This document shows, piece by piece, positions 55,697 through 64,000 of a stretch of DNA of 64,000 bases. Each line of letters starts with the position of its first letter. Position 1 is the first letter of the stretch. Origin of the DNA: [Phialemoniopsis] sp. UDSM-2020 (lineage: Eukaryota > Ascomycota > Sordariomycetes > Thyridiales > Thyridiaceae); the NCBI GenBank assembly GCA_018873225.1, contig JAEILZ010000005.1, positions 1,240,001 through 1,304,000 on the forward strand. The letters run 5' to 3'. The notes below the pieces were generated by a model. The model was given only the letters and a program-made list of their open reading frames with translations, did no database searches and was not told where the DNA came from. Made by a program: the position numbers and the translations under genes.

Positions 55697-57052
55697 GCAG
55701 GTTGGCCCACATTCGGGTGACGGGATACGATCAGTCACCAGTCAGTTCCGTTCATCGGCCGGTAGCCAATCATTATGTCGCAGCATGTAGACACCCGCAA
55801 GCTTTGGAACATCGTATTCGTTTCAGTTGAACAGCGCAGATGAGCAATAGTACTTAGCGTTTGCAGTTCAGTACATGGTTCACTTCCAAACCAACATAGG
55901 TTTGAGTCGCCAAGGCAACATCACAGTGTGTCAGAAGTGATGGTATCAGGGTAAAAGCCTAGTGTTGTCCATATGGACAAAAGAGCGCCTCAAAAAAAAA
56001 AGAAAAGAAAAGAAAAGAAATAAGCACATGTCTTTAAGTTTTACTCTTCAAGAGCCGGAGACTTTTTTTATGTCAAAGTATTTTCCAAGGGACTCTTTGA
56101 TAGCTTGTTTAATCTATAGTCACAGAGAAGCCAATTCACCACAGCCACAGCCTTTGACCGCTTTATTTGCTTCACCGCCTAGGCTCATGGTTCATTCAAA
56201 GACCTTCGCTATGCCCAAGGGTGTTCAGTAAAGCCAGGCGGCTGAAGGCAAAAAGGAAACACTAATTTCTTTACGGTATGCAGGTAACCCAAATCCGGAG
56301 TCATAGTCACACCTGCAGTAATCAAAGACCCATGGTCGTAGTCTGTGATGAACCGCATTCATATCAGTGGCGACCCAGATGACGTGGTACAGTTGCAAGG
56401 ATTAATGATGCAGATGCTAAAGTCAATGAGTATCTAGCTAGTTGGCTAGTTGTTTATGTAGAACAGTTAGGAGTTCCGGGCTATCATCAAAACATAAGCA
56501 GCATTGAGGAAGACATACAAAGGAGTCTCTTTGTAAACCCTTGACAGAAGTTGATGGATCTGAAGAGTCCAAAGGGGAACTCAAAGCAGATCCCATAAAC
56601 AAAACATTGCTATCAGGATTGAGCCGTTATCAAACGCGTTGCAAGAAAGCCAATCAAGACACACACAACATCAAGAGCGGTGACAAGCAGACCGGGGTCA
56701 AGCAAGATTAGTGTTCAGGAGCCAAAGGCAAACAGCAGGGGTTCCCCAATGGGCATCAGTCTGCAATAGTTGAGTTTTGTGGTTGCAGGGTTCCACAGCA
56801 TGGTCAAGTGGACAACCCTGCAAACAAGGCCAACCAAACACGCAGCGGCAGAGATGACTCTCTTCTGCCTGTGCTTATCTTTATCTGAATACCATATATG
56901 AACGCAGGTCTGCTCTAACTTCGATGTTCCATCTCCTCTTCAACCTTCACATCTTGGAAAGCTACCTCCACCCTACCACCCAGAATCTTTCGCTTTGCAA
57001 AACCACTTCGCAACTCCCCTAGCATCAGCTCTAAGTCCCCTTCCCAACCAAG
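55697..57052. other. Intergenic, about 1.35 kb
   Basis: Contains the AAAAG repeat at 55992-56020. No supported gene. Confidence 0.4.
55992..56020. repeat. (AAAAG)n microsatellite
   Basis: An A-run followed by four AAAAG-type units. Simple repeat. Confidence 0.8.
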
Positions 57053-57560
57053 ATGATTAACTTCTATGCAAAGTGTATGGACGATATCCAGGAAGCCAAA
57101 GGCGACGAGACCAAGCAGGCCAAACTCATCAAGGCAGCCCAAGATCGTGGCTTTCCTGGTCGCGATTTCAAGGAGTGCGCCATTGATACGATCATCTGGG
57201 AGGTCTCCGAATTGCCGTCGACCACGCCGACCTACAAGAGACTGTTCGACGTCTTTGTCAAGTCGGATCTTTTCGGCAGCAAGGAGTCTTTTGCCAGATC
57301 AGCCTTTGACGCGATGGGCGTGGCGCCTCCCGGATTTGACACAAAAAATGCGGACTGGGGTATACTAGCAGCAATTATTTGCCTTGTCAGTTGTATATAC
57401 CCAGTCAGAGGATTCGTTGAAGAGTCGACTTACCAAAATATAGCACGTTGCGGCGAGGGATATGGCTGCCATTCACAAACAAATGCGGGCCCAGGAGGAG
57501 CAGCAGAAAGACGCTGTTGATGAGCCAGTCCAGCCGTGTGACACAAACGGCACCAACTAG
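57053..57560 (+). CDS. Small helical protein of unknown function
   Basis: Two exons: 57053-57385 and 57444-57560; 149 residues. The intron has a GTCAGT donor (the same type as in the CYP505 gene) and a TATAG acceptor; it joins IICL to HVAARDMAAIHKQ in frame. Without splicing the frame would end in a Gly/Cys-rich tail of unlikely composition. The protein is mostly charged amphipathic helix (MDDIQEAKGDETKQAKLIKA near the start) and ends in a Gln/Glu-rich helix (KQMRAQEEQQKD). No signal peptide or known motif. Confidence 0.5.
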
Positions 57561-57891
57561 CATGTTTCTGAGACTGAGGATGAGCCGGGTGTGTAGGAGG
57601 CTATGGAGATGATGGAGAGCTCGTTTGTAACGAGTGGCTGCGGGTCCCTAAACCTTGTCTAACTGCCTATGTGCCTAGTTCAGAATGAGAGACTTCATTC
57701 TGAGAAGGGATTGAGGATCTAATAATGGATGGGTTGCAAGGTCATCTGTGGCTGTCGGGCGGGGAGTCTGCTTTTTGTACTGCGAGTTCCAGGCTAATCC
57801 AGGCAGTCTCTGAAACTTATAGATGATCAACCAATGAATTGACTTAGGCAACTAGCTCTTGTTCTCAGAATTTAGACATTAATATATGTGG
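57561..57891. other. Intergenic between convergent genes
   Basis: About 330 bp between the small helical gene and the end of the CorA-like gene. Nothing seen. Confidence 0.4.
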
Positions 57892-60547
57892 TCAAACTGT
57901 GTTCTGCCGTTCAGACTCGCCCCTCCGGCGGAGCCTGCCCACACTGCATCTACCAAGCATCGTGTTCACAGCAGTGGCGAGCACGGCGGCTCCTTCATTC
58001 CCTTGATCTTCCGTGCGGCGGCCTCTCCATCCTTGTATCCGTTCACTGTACCTCCTGAGCAGCATGAGCAACTGTCGAGAAAGGGGCTTGACAATCCATA
58101 TGACCAGTCCAAAGAGAAAGGTCATGAAGACGAAGATGAGCTTTGGCTGAAAAGTGATAAAACCGGTCTGCTGTATGGTTCCAGCCAGTATGATGGGGGT
58201 ACATACGCCAAACTACTTATGATCAGTTATTACTGCCGCGGTATGGAGGTTACGCAACTTGCCAGGGCGGAGCTTTCTCTTTGGATGTGAATGGTCTGGA
58301 TTCCCTGCAGTTGCAAGTAAAGCTCAAACTTTGCCAAAATGTTAGTCCATGCATGTAACATAGTGGGGCGTCACTCTAGCATGTTTTCTCACGTGGCTCC
58401 TAGATATGTCGCACAGTCTGACCAGCTTGGTAACAGTCGTATGGGACTGTTGGAGCTCACGATAGATTTCTTTGATGTTGTCTATGCGGCGAAGACATGC
58501 GGCAACTTTCCTTGCAGGATCGGGGACGGCTTGAGATCCTGAACTAGATGTGGAAGCTTGTAGAGTTCTCGGATAGGAAGCTTCGAAATCCGAATCAGGT
58601 GTTAAGCACCCCTGAAGGACTGGCTCCGGCTGTTGGAGGAACTTATCCAGAGCTTCAATAGTTGGTGTCAATGCCGAGTCAAGCTGCGTCAGTAATCGAT
58701 TGACATTGCACGTCCATTGATAGTCTTCGGTGATGACTGCGATATGCTCTCTTTCGCTCCCGAGTGAGTAGCCTATGGGGTTTGCAAGCCCTCTTTTCTC
58801 AATCTGCAGCCTGTTAGTGAAGGATCTTCTGATTCTCAATTCCAAAACAGAAGAAATGGTCTGCAAAGAGAGAAAGGTCGTGAACAGGCTGTACATACCT
58901 GACGGTTGATGATCGGCTCAATGATCTCAACCATGTTCTCCCACTCCTCTTTGACATGCGAACTCCACGCTTCGAGACAGTCCAGAAAGTAGAGCCGTGG
59001 GTCCAGAACAGGCTCTTTTGTTGCCTTGGATAGACGAGTAAACGGCTCGAATTCGAAGTCACCAAATCTGGAACTCTGGCAATGCTGAACGCCATCTAGA
59101 CTTTCCGCTCCATCGAAGAACGTGTCAACGAAGCAAAATCCAGCCCATATGCTATGACTTTGTCCTGTGACAACAAGCGATATCTGAGACTTGTACACGC
59201 ATTCGTTGGCAAAATGCCTCCCTCTTGCGGCTTGGTACAAATACGATGCCGACTGGCACATGCGTAGAGGCAGATCGTCCTGGCATTTTCTTACGTCTTC
59301 ACGCATCGGTTCACCCAATGGACGAGTTCTCCATGTGTAGTATGGAATGTGAAACTCGAAAATAAACGGCTGGAATCGGCGTTCCTGTCCATGGAAAAGT
59401 CAGACCATCCTCACCATGTGCCAGATGTACCTACCGTGCTGCGACACCTAATGAAACTACTCGACTTAAGATGTCTTCGGATGCAGTCCCGAAGTACGGG
59501 TGCTTGTATCGATGTCGCGGTCAATGCCACTGCAGGCACTGTCCAATGATCCAGATCTGTGATATACCTGCGTGAAAGTAAGCTTTGTCCATCTCGACTT
59601 GGGGTTTCTCATATACGCAAGGTGCCTGCGATCTTCGCTTTGGTGTTCCTATGATCGGATGTCAACATAAGCAAGGTAAGCCACAATCAAATGCTCTCAC
59701 TAACCCAATTCTTCATACCGTCATACAGTTCTTGTGCAGAGAGCGGGCCTCGACAAGGTCTTGGGGCTCCATTTTTATCCGTTTCAATCAACCAAGCTAC
59801 TTTGGTGTCTGGAATAGTGACAGATCTTTTACCCTGCAGAGCATCCATGTGCTCTCCGGGGCAGAATATCTCGAACTCCCGGAGTATGTGTGCATACTTG
59901 GGTGCATCGGTTCTCTTTAAGAAAAAGATCGCCGCCCTTGACAAGCGGGCACGACAGAGTGCTCGATCTTCCGAAGGGTGGCCGGGCACATGGCCAACGT
60001 ATTCCCGAATTGCTTACAGGCTAATATCGCCAGTGGTTGGACATTGTCTGTCGTTGCCGCATGCAAAGCGCCCCTTGAGATGCTGACGATGGAGTTGGAG
60101 GTTTGATCGAGGTTCTAGGTAGTTTGCATCGCCATGTTTGCGACCGTAGCGGTGAACAATGCTCAGCTTTGTTTCGCGGCGGAAGTTCGCTTCTAACGGC
60201 AAATAGTATCGCGACGTGCTGGGACGGTATGAGGAGTGGTTCGATTGTTGGAGGTTTTCGAAGTGACGAAGCGACCACATCAGTGACTCTGTGGTTTCAT
60301 GCTCATGCCAGGCTAGGAGCTGATGATTTGGCCAGACAAGTCGCGCACGCACATGGAAGATAAAAGTCTGCATGACACCAGACCAATCACCGAAAAGTGG
60401 AACAAACCCCTCATCACGACCAGACAAGTGCTTGTTTTCTGCAAGGCTACGATTGTGAGATGATCCGTGCCTCACACGCGAGCTTTGCTCGGAAGGCTGC
60501 ATGATTCTGTTTTGTGACGAGGCTAAAAGTCCGCCATTACGATTCAT
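57892..60547 (-). CDS. CorA-like fungal membrane protein, multi-exon
   Basis: Eight-exon model: 60547-60018, 59936-59705, 59648-59617, 59567-59435, 59384-58899, 58803-58393, 58328-58254, 58212-57892; 739 residues. Exons 2-5 join to give YITDLDHWTVPAVALTA, FIFEFHIPYYTWRTR and SIWAGFCFVDTFFDGAES, then DPRLYFLDCLEAWSSHVKEEW. This block recurs in fungal proteins that end in a CorA-type helix bundle. A coiled-coil region follows (LLTQLDSALTPTIEAL, then LRRIDNIKEIYREL). The last exon has the membrane helix KLIFVFMTFLFGLVIWIVK and a basic tail. CorA proper transports Mg2+, but the GMN signature is not visible, so transport is doubtful. The first exon and the two smallest exons (32 and 75 nt) are the least certain. 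Confidence 0.6.
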
Positions 60548-60610
60548 ATCACTCAATCAAGAACTTGAGTGTCATATGAGATCTCATCGACTGTTCTTGT
60601 AATGCTACAA

Positions 60611-62997
60611 CTATCTCAGTGTGATGTCTTGGAGCGAGCCGTTTTGAACCACGTCATGTCCTCCAAAGGCGCCAAACAAGACAAAAGTCCCGACTCGAAA
60701 ATACTCATCGCCCGGACCGGCAGGCTTCAACACTAGTCCCCAATGGTTCCTCTTGTGCTCAGAATCGAGACAGAAAGAGCACATTTCTGCCACATCTAGT
60801 CCAACCTCGACAATATCCTTCCCATGATCTTGTACCTCATACCCTACGCCAAGCACCTCACCAGCGCCAAACTCGGGGCCGACAGCATTTCGTAACAGTA
60901 CGTTACTCGTAGGCTGACAGCAGGACGCGGTGAGATACAACACCATGTCCTCCGGTTCCTGCACGGTCGTCTCAGAGACGGTCCAGTCCAGTTTGACGGT
61001 GCCTATATTGTTGGCAAGATACCCGGCCCCTGTCTTCTTCCCCTCCGGCTCTATCGTAATCAAGGACGGGAACTGGGCCAGCTTTCCGCGGAGTCGGAGT
61101 CTGGCACTCTCCAGGCGACCGAAGGGATTGCTGTCTTTGAGTCGGACATCATATCCCAGAACTGTGAGCTCTCGCCGGATATGATTGGGTTGAGGTTCCA
61201 GCTCGGAGTCGTCGAGGAGGTACATCAGGTTCACCCACCGATGGAATATCGACTTTTGGCTTGCCCAGCTCCATGACGGCGCGATGAAGGGGGTGGGTTT
61301 CTGTACTTGATTGACTCGTGCTGCTAAAGACTCCATCTCTGGTCTCGGAATCGTCCATAGCAGATCGATGTGAAGGCTCTTTCCCCACAGACCGGCATAG
61401 TACGTGTCGCTCGTGATTTTTGCAAACACCTTTGCTAGGCCGGTAAGAGCTGGAAACAGATCTTCTGGGTTGGTAAAGTCTCGCTGCTGAGTGGTTGTAG
61501 CAAACCTGTCCCAGACATAACAGGCAGCCTGTAAGGGAAATTCGCTGGAGCGTGTCCTGGCCAGTTCGTCCAAGGCGCGTAGGTCATTCGACGTTGGCTG
61601 AAGGTAGTTGTTCTCGGATAGAGAGTGTTTTGGGCCAACAAAGTGGACCATGGAGTCACCGAAATAGAGTATTCGTCTGGAAAACACCTCTTCCTGGAAT
61701 GTCCAACCCCTGTTCTTCCACGACGACAACTCAATGTCTACCATCAGTGGGTTGTTCATAGAGAGTGGGATGTCTTCATACGTGTAGCCTTCGTAAATCC
61801 GAAAAGAACCTGTGATGTCGGGTTTGAGCAGGGAACGGAAAGGTATACTCGGACCGGACTGACGTGTAACAATGAATGGCTGTAGACACGACCGCGATAT
61901 AGTCGGGCAGAGGGTGAAGTATGAGTGGTAGTAGACGTATCCCATCATCTGGCTCTCGCGGTCCCAGTCCTTGACGTCATCTTGAACAATGCAGAGGGCG
62001 TCGATCCACAGGTATTTAACTCCCAACACCCGGCAGACTCGGACGGCATCGTTGACAACGGGCGGCATTAGACTGGGCGGTATCGCTGTCTGATAAGATG
62101 AGATGGAGCTTTGCAGAGTCTTGAGCTGCTTATCTGCCTCTTCTTTAGGGCCCCAGCAGTAGGTTAGTGCAGCATATCGTATGGCATCCGCGTTCTTGTC
62201 GGCAAGATCGGCTGACAAGACCAGTTTCGGGTTAGAGCGTCCTTCTTCCCCAACGTCTATCATGCGAGTGGGCAAGAAGCCTGGCTCCAGTAATTGTTCA
62301 GTTTGGTCTCCCCCTTCATCGCACTTTTTGAGCTCTGGCAGAATCCAGCGGATATTGTCTGGGCCAAGGGGTTCTGTTTGTCTGGATGAATCAAGCCGGA
62401 GCCAAGTCTTCATGGTGTCTTTTGCTGCGTCAGTCCCTGTGGTGATCGAACCATAAAAAGTGACAACTTACTAGGCGTCGTAGGCTCGGCTTCAATAGGG
62501 AATAAGCAAGATGTTACCCATTCACCCCCCCTCAGAACTTCACACATTACAGAAGTTAGTCCCATGGACTCTTCGTTGCCGTCAAAGGCCGTATTGCCGT
62601 CACGAAAGCCTCCCCATAGATAGCGGCAGGTAACACTGACGTTGGGGCTCGAGCCACTGGTTTTAATGCTTTGCTTCAAGAGGGTATTTCGAACGAAAGC
62701 ACAAAACAGACAACCGGCATCTGCAAGGGCCCGCATGGCTGGAAAGTCTGGTACTTGGTCTTCCCATTGTCTAACAGATGGTAGCAACTGGGTCACTGTT
62801 TCATCATCTTCCAGTTCGAACCGCAAGGTAGGATTGCCTTCTCGATCTGTCGATCCACAGAAACCGTCTGCGCTGTCGTTGATCGCAAGCCCGAGTTCAC
62901 ATGCTGAGCAGAGTCCAGAACCTTTCATCGTGTGCAATGACGTTTGGTTTGCTGGACTGTCTTCTGACAGGTCTTCTGTCTGTACAGAGTGACTCAT
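60611..62997 (-). CDS. HET-domain protein
   Basis: Two exons: 62997-62472 and 62418-60611; 777 residues. An N-terminal part of about 175 residues carries paired Cys (GLCSACELG, AGCLFCAFV) that may bind zinc. After the splice (EPTTPN to TMKTWLRL) comes the HET domain: YAALTYCWGPKEE, VKYLWIDALCIVQDDVKDW in two parts, YVYYHSYFTLCPT and RGWTFQEEVFSRRILYFG. The C-terminus is the usual beta-rich region of this class. No membrane helix is visible. HET proteins mediate vegetative incompatibility and cell death. It is on the same strand as the CorA-like gene and only 63 bp upstream of it. Confidence 0.92.
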
Positions 62998-63841
62998 AGT
63001 CTAGACAATAATCGAAGCATTAATGCATCGCTAGGATAAGAGAGTGCCGACTACAACGAAGACGTTGAAGCTCTCTTGACTAGCGCGAAGTGTCTGATGC
63101 CTTATATGCATGAGCCCCTCTTGGAGCCCTCACGTGAGGAAAAGCAACACAAAAGTTGCAGATTGCACTAACAGGATGGGACCTAGCGGCATTGACTTCG
63201 CATCAGCTGCGGCTGAGGGCTGGTTTCTTGTCCTATGGCACATCGATTTTGTGGTCTCGATAAGGAAGTCTTTTCTTCTTGACTCTTCAGATTTCATGTT
63301 GGCCATTTCTCGTATTAGTTCTCTTTATTTGTCCCTTTGGGTTACAAAGATATGTTGCGATGTTTTGATATCGACCAAGATGCAACACACACAAGTACAC
63401 GATCCTCGTCCGTCGTCCTGATGGATGCTTTCCATCCCGCTATGGTACTGTGATAATAAACTAGATGTATCATGGGTATTTCTAATGTCGTCTCCTCCCA
63501 TGTGCTAAATCTCGAGACGATGGCTGCTATATGTATGAGTTTATCGACTGTCGACTTTTTATATGCAAGAAGTGTATATCCCTCTTACCTCTCCCTCTTC
63601 CCCACCCCCCTCCCCTTCAGCCCTCCTCGGGATGCGTCTGCTGGCCGCCTGAAGTAACAGGAACTCTACTTAGCTTTGGCTTGTATATCGAGATGACTAG
63701 GTTTAAGTCAAAGAGCTACAATACAATATCATAACTAGTATATACTCGGGAAGAATAGTTGTGGTTTGAAGCTTGAATTGCTCGTTCGACTTGTTCTAAT
63801 CACCCACAGTAAGACGTATAGAAAAAAGTTGATCTTTAGTC
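62998..63841. other. Intergenic, about 840 bp
   Basis: Promoter of the second HET gene. ORFs up to 103 codons show no features. A C-rich tract lies at 63595-63625. Confidence 0.4.
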
Positions 63842-64000
63842 CTACTTGTTGGTCAGAAAGCCTGCGTCTTTCTTGAGTGTTGGCACCAGCTGCTTGACTT
63901 GGATAAAATTCGCTAGTCGAGTACAGCACAGAGAGAGAGAATCATTTGTCAATATTGGGCAGCAGGCGCAACATACATTCAGTACCCCGCACCTGCAAGT
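63842..64000 (-). CDS. Possible 3' end of a gene entering from the right
   Basis: A minus-strand frame reads SNFIQVKQLVPTLKKDAGFL and ends TNK at the stop 63844-63842. It is preceded by a CTAG acceptor and a GTATGT donor near 63976 whose phases fit. The visible exon parts are too short to name a family. Confidence 0.3.
   Translation of the reverse strand, partial: TCRCGVLNVCCACCPILTNDSLSLCCTRLANFIQVKQLVPTLKKDAGFLTNK

Noticed and set aside
1..64000. CRISPR arrays, bacterial operons or phage modules.
   Set aside because: The window is eukaryotic, with spliceosomal introns throughout; no repeat-spacer arrays or bacterial signals occur.

Overview
This window is nuclear DNA of a filamentous ascomycete (Pezizomycotina, most likely a Sordariomycete). 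Genes are interrupted by short introns (mostly 50-80 bp, GTRNGT donors, CTRAY-like branch sites). Protein types are typical of this group: Zn2Cys6 regulator, Dal5-type and YAT permeases, CFEM-like proteins, HET-domain proteins and a P450-reductase fusion. I rebuilt splice sites by hand for most multi-exon genes; every listed model keeps its reading frame to the stop.

Left third (1-14 kb): a nutrient-uptake and secretion region. A Zn2Cys6 regulator runs off the left edge. Three head-to-head pairs of related genes follow: Dal5-family transporter with TauD-like dioxygenase, two secreted type-B carboxylesterases, and two CFEM-like double-cysteine-module membrane proteins. A YAT amino acid permease closes the block. 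The regulator, transporter, dioxygenase and esterases look like a substrate-acquisition unit; this is inference.

Middle (14-43 kb): long gene-poor stretches (14-16.5, 18.3-19.7, 20.4-22.7 and 36.9-38.8 kb) with a frameshifted zinc-finger gene and a transcription-factor relic. Between them lie housekeeping-type genes: C2H2 regulator, SDR, RRM protein, membrane protein, 2OG-Fe(II) oxygenase, Mpv17/PMP22 protein, class 2 dihydroorotate dehydrogenase, an RBR ubiquitin ligase with a 14-nt exon, a RING-like protein, a small secreted protein, an acetate-transporter family protein, ribokinase and a variant ureohydrolase.

Right third (44-64 kb): a self-recognition-like region. It holds a HET protein with a transmembrane tail, a convergent four-helix membrane protein with a large extracytoplasmic region, a complete CYP505 (P450foxy-type) fusion enzyme, two small unknown genes, a CorA-like eight-exon membrane protein and a second HET protein. 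The 3' end of a further gene may lie at the right edge.
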